A stretch of DNA of 64,000 bases from Eopsaltria australis (Eukaryota > Chordata > Aves > Passeriformes > Petroicidae). The position numbers were made by a program, and so were the translations under genes. Below the pieces are notes generated by a model. The model was not told the origin of the DNA. It saw only the letters and a list, made by a program, of their open reading frames with translations, and did not search any database. Every line of letters begins with the position of its first letter. The first letter of the stretch is position 1. The stretch is from contig JAVTVJ010000001.1 of NCBI GenBank assembly GCA_034509425.1, positions 13,969,501-14,033,500 on the forward strand, given 5' to 3'. Positions 47,906 to 60,669 of this stretch are shown in pieces.

Positions 47906-50900
47906 GAAGCTGAGTAGTGCATTTAACTGAGAGTAGCACAGCTGTGACTATGCAATGGGAATGGGATGGAAGAGGCCAAAAGCAGTGAGAAGCTATTTAA
48001 TTAGCAGCATCTAATGATAGACTAAAGCATTTCCCTCGGTCTCAGAAAGAGTGATCTTTCACACGCCAAGTTATTTCCATGAGCACCAAGGTCATTGCAT
48101 TTTCACTTAAGAGAATCTGAAATTTTTCAGATGGAGAGAAAGAGAGGAGCTAAATATTTTAAAGGAGAAGAATGAACACATTTTAAACAATGTATGACTA
48201 CTGGGAAAGGGTATTATATCATAATAGGGCTGTTTTTCGTTAATGAAAAAAGTGCATCTATTTTTCTTGTCAGGATTTCATACACCAATGGAAACAAGAA
48301 AATAAAGACGACATCCTGAGACTACTGAAGTAAATTAAAACACTTCCAGTTATTTAATGGGACAATTTGTTTTCTCATTAGTAATTTTATCACCAGAAAA
48401 GTACACTGAGAGACAGGCCAAAATTGTGGTGCCAATAGTCCTCATCTGACCTGAGGTCCATAGACAAAATGGTGCTAGGTAATGGGTACATGAAGAGGTG
48501 AGAAACCTTACTTCAACTTAACTTTCTCCATACTGAATTCCTCATTGAGGGCAATGAGAAAATCCTGAGTCCTGGGTTAATTACCAGGAAAAATGTTCTT
48601 ATATCACTAAGTTCCAGAGTCAAAAGAGTAACAGAAATCCTTGCCCCGATAAAATCACATATTTATTTTTTGTCCTGGTACATAGTGATGTTGAATAATA
48701 ATGACTGTGTCTAATTTTGAAGTTGTTTTCTATATTAAAACAGTGAATTAACAGAGCAAAGAACTGGTTTGGACTCCTTACTCTGAGCTGTTCTTGACTC
48801 CTATGCAATTTGGAACTTTATGGAGATGATGTTTTCAAATCTGAAAAAAAATTGCTCCAAGTGGGTGCAGCCTTGATAGTTATGACAGTCAGTCCCTCCT
48901 CATGCATTTTGTATGATTCTGTACAGTTTAAGAATGCTTAATATAGAAGGGAAAAAGTTTAAATCCAACAGAAGGTCTAGACAGGATTGCATTGGATGGA
49001 TGTCAGTATTACTTAACAGGCATCATCAGGCAGCCTTCCCCCCTTCTGTATCCATGTGAGCAGCAGGAATAATAATGCTGTTACAAAGGAGGTTTTAAAA
49101 GGGAAGCTCTCTGTCAGGAATAGCCCCCATGTCTTCCATTTGACCCAGACAAGTAGTTTTTCTTTCTTCCATAGATCCTGGGGAAAAAGTCCATAGCGGT
49201 TTCTTGTAGGCTTGTCCACTGCTCTCCTGCTGTGATGTAACCTTCTGCTTTGACTTCAGCAGCACAGTGGCTGTGAACCGTGTTAATTTTACCAGATGTT
49301 TATACCCTGTCATTGAGATTAAAAACGTGAATATTTTCCAGCCATTTCTCTTCCTAATTTGCTGAGGAAAAACTGGTTCTCACAGGCATTGCAATATTTG
49401 AGCTAAACTCTGTTTCTATACAGTAATGTAAAAGTAAGGTATAAGTAGTGGGTTTTAGGAGGCAAATGAAGGCCACTGATAAACATAATTTAGAGAAGCT
49501 ATGTCCTCTTAAGACTACTGTAAATAACAGAAGCTGCAAAAATATTTTGCCAGGTCAGCTCACTTTGACTTACATTTCTCTCTTTCTCTCTTGCTGTTTT
49601 CTTTCTTGTTTCTTTTCTCAACAAGATTTTAAAAATGTTGATTATTCTTCACATCTGACACAAATCGTGTATCTGTACTATTGCCTGCATTCCTGATAAT
49701 GCATGCTGCTTCCTGTGCTGAATTTATATAAGAAAGTAAAGCTCTCTTTATTCAATTCAGCACCTGAACTCTTGTCATGATGCAGAACTTTTCCCTCTCT
49801 TGTCAGTGTTGTTGAGAATCCCTTTGGATAAAGAAACATACCAGATTTTTTCTTTAAAAAAATCTGTAGATCAGATTTGACATTTGTAGGACATCAAAGC
49901 TTGTCTCTGATGGGTGCCTCTGTCTTTCATTCACAGAAAAATTTATCCCTGGTTCTTTTTCAGTTCATGCTTCTCACTTACAAGGATGTCCTATGTTTCT
50001 GCCTTTGCAGGCATTTTTATGCAAGGCTGTATTAAAAAAAACACATGACTTTTTTAGTGGAAGTGATTAGAAGGGATTCACAGTCTGGTCCCAAATCAGT
50101 CTTAACTTCACTTTCACAAATTTTAAACCAATTCTGGGTTGTGGTACAGATGGCAGCCTTAACATTAACTCTTAGAGCATCATGCAACTAAAGTACCACA
50201 CTTATGTGTCTATCTGTGTTGAGAAGAATATTCAAAATATTTTGTCCATATTTAAGTATGAGAAATCTCTTGGTTACAATTAGATATGATTCACAACTCT
50301 CTTACATAATACTATATTTAATGATAAGTTCAGCTGGCTCATTCTTCAAGTTCACTTGAAATACATATGAGATTTCAGTATAGTATTACAGTCACTTGGA
50401 GAGTCTCCCTGGAGTCATTAGCAGCTCTCCGACTTAGCCAATTAACACAGGTTAAATAATAAATTTTGTTAACTTCCCCCTATCATCTCATAAGGACAAC
50501 CCAGAAAAACAGGATAACAAAAATGACAGCTTTTCTTCTTTTTAGTTGCCAATTCCTAGTTACAAGTCTAATCAAAGACAACTATTTGAAGAGACTCATT
50601 TAAAGCACAAAATAAATTTCAAGATATATGTATTCTTAAAATTTCACTTTTAAAATAAATAGATTGGTTGGTCTATTTATTACTACTTATATCAATGGAA
50701 TCTTCTGAGTGATGTTTGCTCTGATTCCTTATCTATTCTTACTGACTAAACAAGGATAATCCATACAGTCACTTTTATCTTTTAGAATTCTTTACTTCTC
50801 AGAGAGTGTAAGTAGCCTTGCTTTTAATCTGTTTTTGAAATCAGACTCATCCTGAAAATTATTGCAAATATAGCTATCTGGGCAGAAAAATTCAAATAAG

Positions 50901-52564
50901 AATAAAAACCAAAAACAGTCAGATTATTGAGATGTATATAGGTGTTTCCATCAAATAAAGGAAAATAAGAAATTCAGCAAATATTTTTGCAGATGATCAT
51001 ATTGCACAGGGGAAACTCAAATATGGCTGCCATGTGTCATTATAGTGTAATGGAGATTTCAGTTCCCCTTTTTCATAGTGCAACATCGTTTGATATAATT
51101 TAAAAATCGTCTCATTTCCTTAAAAGTTGTGCCTTATCTTCAAATAAATCATTATGTATGTAAATCACATTGAATCTAAAAAAAAAGGCTTTCAAGAAAC
51201 ATCGGGCATTAAATTAATTGTTAGTAACTCTGTTTCGATTTCCTTTGTTTCCTGTTTACTTTTTAGCTTCAGATATTTCTAGGATTAGGCTAAACTTCAT
51301 ACAACATTTTTCTGGTTGTTATTTGCTAGGTTACCAGTTTGGCATGTGGTTTTTGTTTTCAACAGAATTGTTTTCTCCACTGATCCACCAGTACATTTTA
51401 AGTGCTAAAAAAAAATTGGAAGAAATCTGTGGTTTGTGCTAAAATTGTAGTGGGTGTAATCACGGGGTAGTCAAGGTAAGTTGCTGTACATACATAAACA
51501 CAGTTGCTCTGTTTGTATTTGTGGCCAATAACTTTTACATTTTGATTGCAATGAAAATATGAACTGCTATTCCCAATTCTCTTGAAAGGCAAGGAAGTCT
51601 TATTCCCATTGTTGCAGAAACGAGAAGATGAACACAGAGAAAATAACAGCAGATAGGAATTCAAGTTATTTTTATCCTCATAATTTTCATCAGCCCTATG
51701 TTATTAATGTTTAAGAATAAAAAATAATTTAGTGATAAAAAATTAAAAATCATAATTTTTAAATTAAATCTTAGTATCTAAAAACTTCAAACAGGAACAT
51801 GACCATTCAGGTTTCAACATCTCTATGCAACAGATTCATGAGCCACAAACCATGCACCCAGGGAAAGTATAATAGCTGTTATTCAGGGAAAATAAACCAT
51901 TGGTGCCAACTTCTCTTAGTGCTTTAAGCTCAACTTAAAACTCTGTAATATTACCAAAAAAACTTAATAGGAGGTTGAAAGTATGATATGAAATTAGAGA
52001 AGCAAAAAGTGTACGGACCCCAAGAACCTTGCAAAAGAAGTTTTAGTTTTTAATCAAACCAGGAAATCAATGTAAATATTATGACAGAGCAAGATGAAAT
52101 GCCTTAAGATCAGTGTTGGAGTTTGGCTTATGGTTGGGCCAAAGATGCATAAAGATGTAGAGCTAATTTCCTGAAATATCCTTTTGAGATGTCTCAGCAT
52201 TATGTTTTTAATTGATAAAAGAAAGTGTGATACGCCAGAAATATTATTAGAAGACTTAGCTGGGATTTGTCTAACTTTGCACATTAAAAAGTTACCTGCT
52301 TGACTAAAAGCCTTATCTAGGTTCTTATTATCAACTGAGAAAAAGAGTCAACTCCAAGGGATAATATATGGTTTGGTCATTGGTTTCAGGATGGGATGAA
52401 TTCCTGTGTGGAAGTGTTGCTTTCTCTCTTCACTGTTTATATGGAGGGATCCTTTTTGGACAGTACTTGCTGAACTAGAATCCCATGAAATAATTTTGCT
52501 GGGTTTTTTTAGGAGAATATCCATGTTTGAAAGGGGATTGCTGTTTGGTCCCGAGCTTGTTCTG
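47906..52564. other. Unique AT-rich DNA, no gene seen
   Basis: About 4.7 kb without a recognised gene, named repeat or structured RNA. Short frames (48,620-48,808 minus, 49,013-49,219 and 49,095-49,313 minus, 49,448-49,696 plus, 51,218-51,442 plus, 51,398-51,664 minus) have no domains. The part 49,013-49,320 is slightly GC-richer with overlapping frames. A very AT-rich stretch lies at about 51,715-51,785. Confidence 0.5.
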
Positions 52565-52672
52565 CTTTTCCCTTCTCTTCCCTTCCCTTCCCTTCCCTTC
52601 CCTTCCCTTCCCTTCCCTTCCCTTCCCTTCCCTTCCCTTCCCTTCCCTTCCCTTCCCTCCTCTTCCCTCCTC
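52565..52672 (-). repeat. 108-nt all-pyrimidine tract, (CCTTC)n pentamer repeat
   Basis: Every plus-strand base from 52,565 to 52,672 is C or T. A perfect CCTTC array of about sixteen units runs from roughly 52,577 to 52,658. The minus strand is the purine strand. Like the 37 kb tract, the repeat is mirror-symmetric and can form H-DNA. Frames on both strands (52,348-52,674 minus, 52,406-52,735 and 52,527-52,724 plus) translate it as G/R/E/K or F/P/S/L repeats and are not genes. Confidence 0.95.
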
Positions 52673-53489
52673 ACCAGGATTTTTTGTTTGTTTTTCTTTC
52701 TTTTGTTTTGTTGGTTTTTTCTAGTTAAACACTGAAAAACAAGAAAACATTTTTATATGGCTTTTTCCCCTCTCGGAACTTCTCCTGTTGAATGTAATTT
52801 GAACCAAAAGCAGAAAAAATCAGAACTCTACCCTAAGACAGCCTTGACATTCATATTTACTGTGGGTATTTGATTTGTAGCATTCAGGAAAATACAAAAA
52901 AAAAAAAGCTTTTTGCATCTCTTTGTTGATGGCACCAAATACAATCTATCTACTGGAAACACACATCAGCTCATTTAATTTACTGCATCATTATGTGATG
53001 ATTATCTACAGTATGGTTGAAAATCATGGCAATATTTTCATCCTTGAGGAAAGGAATAAACAATTAGAAGATCGATTTTACTGCGCTTGCTATTGATTTT
53101 TATTATTATTTGCTTGGGTAAACTACATGGACCATAAAGCACCTAGATCAGCAGCTGTGGAAATTATGTATTAAGAGATAAATCCTGCTGCAAAAAAATG
53201 TAGTAGTCAACACCACAGGAAAGAAAGGTTTGCTATTGTGCTCTACTTAGTTTGTCATAGATGTACTTAATAGAGTAATAAGAAGCAGCCTAGTCCACAC
53301 TTTTAAAGCTTCTGTTTCATTTTATTTTTGGGAATTAAGTCACTATGGAAAAGGTGGAATTGTTATCCAATCTTTGAAAGAAATTTTCTTTTTGTGTTAT
53401 TTCTGGTGCTTTTTTCCCCTCTTGTTTCTTAATAAATCTTGAAATCTAATAGAAGTAAATAGAAAGAAAAAGGAATTTTACTTTTGAAA
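52673..53489. other. Unique AT-rich DNA, no gene seen
   Basis: Eight hundred bases between the pyrimidine tract and an LTR, with no gene or named repeat. An A12 run lies near 52,896-52,907 and a TTA-rich patch near 53,099. Confidence 0.55.
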
Positions 53490-53990
53490 GGCTTCAAGCC
53501 ATGGTAAGGAATCCATGCTGGAATAGTTTGTGAAGACCTGGAGCCCCATGGAAAGGAATCACATTGAGGAAGTCCATGGAAGGCATCTGCTGTGGCAGGG
53601 ACCCCACTGTGGAGCAGGGGAAGAGTGTGAGGGGTCCTCCCCTTGAGGGGGAAGGAGTGGCAGAGGCAATGTGTGGTGACCTGACCACAACCTCCATTCC
53701 CCACAAGCTGCAGGAGAGGAGAAAGAGAAAACTGGGAGTTAAACTGAGCCAGGGAAAAAGAAAAGGGAAAATGTTTTTAAGATTCATTTTGTATTTTTCA
53801 TTATCTGGTGCTTGTTTGATTGGTAATAAATTAAACTAATTTCCCAAAGTCTGTTTTGCCTGTGACAGTAAATGATGGATGATGTCTCCCTGCACTTACC
53901 TCAATCCAAGAGCTTTTCAATATATTTTCTCTCTCCTGTCCAGCTCAGGAGGGGAGTGAAAGAATGACTTTGGTGGTTAACCCACCATAA
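53490..53990 (+). mobile_element. Avian endogenous-retrovirus LTR, 3' portion
   Basis: The same family as the copy at 7.1 kb, but here the 3' half is preserved. The shared part, 'gggaccccactgtggagcag', 'ggaagagtgtgagggg' and 'tgacctgaccacaacctcc', is followed by an AATAAA (53,825-53,830) within 'gattggtaataaattaaact', then 'gtctgttttgcctgtgacag', 'ttttctctctcctgtccagc', and a terminal 'aacccaccata' near 53,989. The 5' half is missing or too decayed. Frames across it (53,429-53,704, 53,494-53,787, 53,564-53,839) are composition artefacts. No retroviral coding sequence adjoins it. Confidence 0.85.
53825..53830 (+). promoter_or_regulatory. AATAAA polyadenylation signal of the LTR
   Basis: A canonical hexamer at the place where this LTR family carries its poly(A) signal, before the R-U5 stretch 'gtctgttttgcc'. 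Intact in sequence. Confidence 0.6.
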
Positions 53991-55068
53991 ACATGTTTGA
54001 GCTAATCAAAATATTTCAGCCTCCATTAAGTCGACCAATATTTTACAGAGGATCAGACATTTCCATGGTTGAAGGCAATTCAGAATGCTTATGGTCTTTA
54101 AATATTAGATCTGGTACAAAAGTTCTCTTCACAACCTTGCATGTGGATCATTTCTGATATAACTTATAAGCAAAATATATATAAGTTTCCCAAGAAAAAG
54201 GATTAAAATTCAAACATAGAATTTTAACCTTCCCAAAGACATTCTTTAGAAAGATACTCATCTTTTTTCTCCATTAAAACGACATTTTTAACAAATGCAC
54301 ACTTTAAAGAAGTAGTAGATGTTGCATTTCTTTACAATAGATTGGTTTTCACATTAATTTTTACGGTCAGCTTTTGGAAGAAGTCAACAAAGTTAAAAAA
54401 CTATCCGAAAATACATAAATTTCTACCAAGAGAAAGACAAGCAAAACCCATTTTTTAGTAGACCATGCATAAATACAGTTTAGCAGGTAAGCCATTTGCA
54501 TTTTAATCAGCCTGTATTTACACATTTACCTGACTGGGTGGTTTTGGGAAAAGTTAAAAGCTTCTTAACTGGGTATTTTTTCCTGATGAAGAATTATTTT
54601 CTATCAAGTAGGTATGCAGTTAGGGAATTGTAACACAAGGGAATGTCAGCCTATGTTTCCAGCTTAAATCCCTGTCCTGGACAGATGCCAGATTCTTAAT
54701 AGCTCTTCTGTGTTTCTCCTTGGCTCATCTTGGTTCACGTAGGGAAACTGCTGTTCCTCATCTCTCCTCTCAGATACTGTGGGATGGTATCTCTGTAAAC
54801 AGAGTGATCATTTTCCTAGCCTTCACCAAAATCATGCACTTCTACAATGATGGTGATAGTCCATTCATTTAGGAAGAAGACTGGATATACACACACCTCA
54901 CTGAGCTGCATAACAATATTTAATTAGAGGGTTTAGCATTGTTTTTCCATTCAAAATCCTTTCATGTTAGGGCAGAGCAATGTTAATTATTTATGTAAAG
55001 ATTTATCTTAGCATTTACAAAAAGAACACAAACAAAAATAAGTACAAAACAAGAAACACTCCTCACCA
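53991..55068. other. Unique AT-rich DNA, no gene seen
   Basis: About 1.1 kb with no gene or known repeat. The minus frame starting at 55,249 crosses the C-rich run to the right and is low in complexity. Nothing else stands out. Confidence 0.55.
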
Positions 55069-55092
55069 CCCCCCACACCCCCCACACCCCCC
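55069..55092 (-). repeat. (C6 ACA)3 run; minus strand G-rich
   Basis: Three runs of exactly six C separated by ACA, followed by A8. The minus strand has three G6 runs with TGT loops. Each G6 can supply two G3 segments, so quadruplex formation on the minus strand is possible. The minus frame at 54,983-55,249 reads it as a G/V/W-rich peptide. Confidence 0.85.
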
Positions 55093-55674
55093 AAAAAAAA
55101 CCACCAAAATTTGCAAAGCCACTAAAATACAGCACACTTGTGTTACTTAGGACTGACCCAGTGGACAACATTAGTGCACACACGCAATGAAACTGGGTAA
55201 GTATTTGCACACAGCTAGCCATGGAAGGGGTCTTAAAGAAAAAACACATCTTGTATAATTGCTCAGTGTTACCCTATCTCAGGTGTCTTACCTCAAGTCA
55301 TTAATAGCATTTTTCCAGGGTGTTTTGGCATGTCCTACTGACTATGTTTGCAATATGCCTTGCATTCTTCCCCAGCCGAGTATGTTAGCTTTTCCTCAAT
55401 TTTTGTTTTTCTGAGTTTGGACCTTTACGGTCTAGTCCTGGAACTACAATAGTTTTTTTTCTTTCTTTCTTCCAGTAGTTCCATGTGCCATCTTCCTTTC
55501 CATTAAATGTATTTTAAGGTCTTTTGCCTGAAGTTTTACAGAGGATTTCACTCCAAACTGATGAAGAAAAGCCTTATTATTTTCAATATTATTGGACTTT
55601 TCTTGTGCTCATTGCAAAGGTCAGTTGAGGTAAAAATAGTGGAGAATACTTTTAAGTATAACAGAGTCATATAA

Positions 55675-55765
55675 ATGTTATTGAGAAAAGGCCATGGAAG
55701 TTATGTAGTCCAAGCTCTGGCTCAGAGCTTAATTGCTCAAGGAAAAAAAATCATGTATGCCACTA
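55675..55765 (-). mobile_element. Possible diverged CR1 3' fragment, minus strand
   Basis: The phrases 'ggccatggaagttatgtagt', 'ccaagctctggctcagagc' and 'ttaattgctcaa' resemble in order the inverted CR1 block that normally reads as a variant of 'aaggtcatctagtccaa' followed by a 'gctcagagca' stretch. No tail is visible. Very old copy, or partial match. Confidence 0.4.
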
Positions 55766-58700
55766 TATATCCGAAGTTATTGTACAGAAAGATAAACTTA
55801 AAATGAAAGTTTAGAACACCTCCAAAAATGAAGTGTCAAAAAATGATGTGTCAAAATACTGAGTTTTATATTTAGAATAAGAAAAAATTATTTCCTTTAC
55901 CTGTAAGATTTCTTTTAAAAGCAAAATCTTGTTTTAAGTTTTCTGAAAGCAAAAGAGATTTTGAAAATACAACATTTCTTATTTGGGTGTTATTAAAGGA
56001 AAATCTCAATTGTTCAATTTAAAAATGCTAATTGTAGTATATAGTTACATTTTACAGTGCAGAATTTCTATTAAAAGATAAATGTGTTGGAAGTATAGTT
56101 CAAAACAAATGTTTTTGAAAGAAATGGGTTTCTATGGTAAAATTTTATATAATCAGTTTTGATAGAAATAGCAGAAACATTCTTGATGAATTCTTCACTT
56201 CCTATTTCATCCTGTCTAACAGATTTTCACTGTCATTAATTACTGAAGCATCAGAACTCATAGATGATAACAATCTGTCTCAAAGCTGAAAGCTCCACAT
56301 TTAATGAAAGTTATCTTAGTGCATGGATTGCTCCTTTCTTAAATTTCATTTTCAGGGTTTTTTTTCAGTAGGATTCTATGTAGGTAGCTAGAAAAGTCAG
56401 CGTATCTGCCCCCATTCCTCACAGACAGAAATAGAAAAGGGTGTTTTATGTAAATATGTTATAGTTGTACCAGGTAAGTGCTTTCTACAATTTACTTAAG
56501 AATTTTGCAGCCATGTTATCAGTAGCAGATTTTAGTTAGTAAGTGAAAGAGTTAATTCCCACTAATTGCTATAAATGTGAAATCCAGCCCTCAGTTAATA
56601 ATACACTGCTATAGTTCCCTGCTATAGAGGAACCAAAACTTGAAAGACTCAAATCTTAAATATAAGAAACATTGGTTCAATATTTATTTAAATATTGTAT
56701 AAACATTAAACATTTAACTGGACTACACATTCACTAAAATTATGTTTTCAGTGAATTTTTGCAGTTCCCTTCTCATGGTTGTATACTGTAGAAAACAAGA
56801 AGGACTTACTTTTTCTGGTAATAGAACTATAAATTTGTTTTTCTTTCTACCAAGTACTAAGAACACACTGAATATTGCAGACAATTGCAGTAAAATATAA
56901 AGTATATTCAAACTAGGGTATAAGAGAAAAATGGCAACATTGTGTAACTAAAAATGTTAATCCTTTACGTGGTATTTTTCAAGCAGAGGACAATCCAAGG
57001 TTCTTGGTGGAAAACTATAATGTGCTATTTATAACTAAGATAGGAATTTTTAAAAATTGCCAGAAGCTAAATATGAAACAATATATTTTCTTTATTGAAT
57101 ATGAATCATAAAAGCTTTTCCTAATTTTTATTTAATACATGAAAATTTGCACAATTTTATGCTCTTTTACTTTTTTTTTTTAATCCTTGGGCTGAAAAAT
57201 CTTCTGCAGAGTTTTCCTATTGCTACAGCTACAGATGCTTTTGTTTTCTAATGTGTGTATGGAGGGAAGGCCAAAAACTGTCTGCTAGTGCTTATGGGAA
57301 TTTCTAAATTACCATCTATCCAATATTCTGCACTGGAATGTAATTTCCAATTAAAACAGATGCACATTCTGCTTATGGGAGATTGGTATATCTCTGCCTA
57401 CTACAAGAGCTGAAAGTGAATTTTGATTTATTGTTCTGTTAAGGTGTTTAGAAACAGATTGTCTGCTTCCACAAAGGAGGGATCCACATATCTGCATTAC
57501 CATGTTTTGTGCAAGCCAGCTCAGGACTCTTTTCTGCAGTGGACTCACCCAAATACTCACCATGTACTGTTTCTTCAGCCATCTTTGCTGAAAATATTTT
57601 GCATGAGGGAATGCAACATGGCATGTAAGTGTCTATATCCCTTCACTAAAAATATATTTTCAAAGAAGAGACCAGAAAAATAATCATAACTAGAACTTTT
57701 CAGGAATTCCTGCAGAAAGAATGGTGACACCACTAGGAATAGAACGTGACCTAGTATGCAGTGAAGTTTCCCTGAGGTGTAACTTCCATTTGATTTGGTT
57801 TGGAATGTGAATGTGGCTTGACCCAAAGTTAACAAAACTAACTGCTGATGTTCACAATAAAACATAGAAGAAGGGTTCCTTACTAAGCAACTCCCCTCCC
57901 TCATGCTGTGTGTGTGCAAGGAGGTGGGGTTGATAGCACAAAGTCCAGGGGTGAACTGTCTCACACCTTCATATTGCTTGTTTTTCAAGCTGCAGTCCCT
58001 TGTCTTGTATTTCCTTTCCCTTCACTGTGCTGCAGCTCATGAGTACATAAAGTATATTGACCATCTCATAGACTATTATTTTATTGTGAGCTGTTTTTCT
58101 TTCTCATGAAAGGCTGTTAAAAGCTTACATGATCTTTATTATTCTTTGTAGCTCTAAGAAATTCAGTGAAGACTTCATATTCAGAACATAGATAGCTGAG
58201 GCAAGATTTTTCAGGGTAAATAATTTATTTTATGAGATCATCTGTTGTAGCTGAAGAAAAGTCTGTCCACTTTCTGGTTCATAAAACCTCCCACTGTGCT
58301 GCTGGTCTGAAAGAGTATCAGTAAGTCTCATAAAAAGTTTGGGTTTGGCTCCCTGCAAACCTCACCACTTAATTACGTTGCTCATCATGGTTCCTGCACT
58401 ATACTTTGAACACTAATTAAAAGGCTGAAAATTGAAACCCTTGTGCTATACTTTTAAAGTTTACAAAGTTGAAAACAAAATCAAGGTTGGCTCTCCCTGT
58501 CCCCTTCACAGGGCAGGAAGGATGAAAGTAGGCACAGTTAATACTTTGAGCATCCATGGAAGGTTAGGTGTGGGACAGGCATCACTGAATTGAATCTCCT
58601 GGTAGAGACTCAGACTGTGTTGCTTTCCACAGAAATTCAGATCATCAAAAGGTGCAAAATCTGCTGCAAATTATGTGGTGGAGAATGTGGTACCCTCCCC

Positions 58701-60669
58701 CAAAATGGGAACAAGGAGGAACTTTTCCAGCTGTCCTTTCCCTCCCTCTTATAGCACACAGCCCACACACTCATTTCTAATTTTCAGTCACAGCTCCTGA
58801 AGGCAGTATAAATTTACAGCTATTGACTAGCATTTAAAGATAGTCAATAGTTTACTCAGAAAACGTTTAACTGCTTTTCTCCCACGGCTGGCAAACAGTG
58901 ACCTTTCCGTTTTCAACTCAAATGATGTGCAAAGGAGTGACTGCACAAGTGGGAACACTGTCAAAAACTTAAAGTTAATTCTGAGCACTGTGTCTGAACT
59001 ATCCAGTATCATTGCCAGAGCTTAATCCTGACATGTTAGAGTGGAAATTTCTAAAATTCAACAGATAGTGGATTCTGGATAGGGGTAGCAGAACAGGGTA
59101 AGAATGCATTTATTTTGCATGTAGTTGGAATTTGGCAACAAAAATTGCATTTTTATTATAATTGCAAAGTTTTCAGAAGGAAAGAAAGATGTTTGATCCT
59201 TGTCTTCTTCTTTATGAAGGGCAAGAATTGAACCTTTTTTGGTCCCAGCTGCAGCTTTGCATTAGAAAGGATCCCAGCACCTTGTCCATGCATATTGAAA
59301 CGTCATAAAAGTATTCATTGCAGAAAAGTAGGATGTCTTACTGCCCCCATCTCACTGTCAAATGACTGTTTACATGCTAATTCCCTCCTCAGGGATATGC
59401 CTCAGTGGCATGTCTTTTGGCTAATTAAGATCTGAAAATTCAACTTTCTAATCTGTGCCTGTACCTCACCTGTACCTCACAATGAGACCCATGCATTAAC
59501 CTTCAAAGAACTGCACAGTAATGGTTCAGAGTATGTTAAACACTTAGGAGTGATTGCTTCTAACTTCATTAATGACTCTAATAATTGCATAGTTAATCAT
59601 GTCATAGTAAATGCTGAAAAAATAGATAACAAACCACAGCTCCTCTTTTCATAATTTCAGTACTCTTCAGTTTCATTGTAAAGACACAGTAGGATTTTTA
59701 AAAAAATCAATTTTATGCAAGTTTGCAAGTTTATTTTGGCCTTTGTAGAGGAAGACAATTGCTTTTATGAAAAGACCTAGATATTTATGCTTCAGCATTT
59801 CAGTCTATAATGCTGAGATTAATGCCTGTTCAGAAGCTCTTTCATGGGCTATTTCCAGCATATTCCATCAAAAATCAGAGCAAAAGCCACCATCATCTTG
59901 GGAGAACTATAATTCAAATGAAGAAACAGCATTGAATTAAGCATAGTATGAATGGGTTGGACAAGGACCTCCAGTCCTGGTACAGAGGGAGTACAGAGCA
60001 GATGAGGTGCTCTTCTTCTCATACTGCTCTCTCCATTTTTAACTTGCAGAACGCAGAAGGCATGTAGAGAAGCATTTGTACCTAATCTTACAACAGGTGG
60101 TGTGCAAGCAACAGAGGACATTTGCCACACTCTCCAGACCTGATCTGCAGTTGAGAAGACTCATGGAAATGGGGGGGTGGGAGAGGTGGGGAAACACCAT
60201 CTGTGAACTCATGTTAAGAGCCATCATTTGAACTTATGTTAAGTCTTTGCCACCTATGGTGTAAAACACTGAGCACACCCTATGTCTTTCCTCATGCCTA
60301 TGTGAAGAAAACCTGGAGCTTACAAGTTCTGCTTGTGTTGCCAGACTGACCAAAGAGTAGCTGCATTGCTACCACAGTCCTCTCTTTTCTCAAAGGAATA
60401 ATCACTGACAGCCTTAAAAATGCACCTTTTCAGATCACAGAAAAGTATTTACATCAAATAAAAAAACTCACAAATAACCATGCTTTTGCTGCTCAGGGTT
60501 TATCCTGAGTATGGATTTCTCTCGAGTATTACCTCTGGGTGTCCATGTTAGTCGCTTCTCTGGCCAGTGGTTGTTGAACCACAACCCCTATGAAAGTACA
60601 AGAAAGTGTCTTTGTTCAGTAGTAATTCAAGCTCCAGTTTCTATGAGGGAGATAGCACCCTGATTAGAT
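55766..60669. other. Unique AT-rich DNA, no gene seen
   Basis: About 4.9 kb with no gene or named repeat. The minus frame at 57,575-57,988 (137 residues) and its overlaps have no recognisable domain. A T-run lies at 57,171-57,182. A direct duplication of CTGTACCTCAC sits near 59,459. A G-rich stretch at 60,171-60,191 (G7, T, G3, then GG and G4) could form a weaker quadruplex on the plus strand. Confidence 0.5.

Noticed and set aside
52348..52735. Frames on both strands with G/K/R/E or F/P/S/L repeats
   Set aside because: They translate the CCTTC microsatellite. Being open on both strands is a property of the repeat, not of coding.
7105..53990. The LTR copies at 7 and 53 kb as the two ends of one provirus
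   Set aside because: They are 46 kb apart, which is far larger than a provirus. Each is truncated at a different side, and the DNA between has no retroviral genes and contains unrelated insertions.
54480..54560. Apparent conserved-element-like stretch (homeodomain-type TAAT and octamer-like words)
   Set aside because: Such words are frequent in AT-rich DNA, and conservation cannot be judged from a single sequence.
57575..57988. 137-codon minus frame
   Set aside because: No domain, unremarkable composition and no splice context. An overlapping plus frame is also open.
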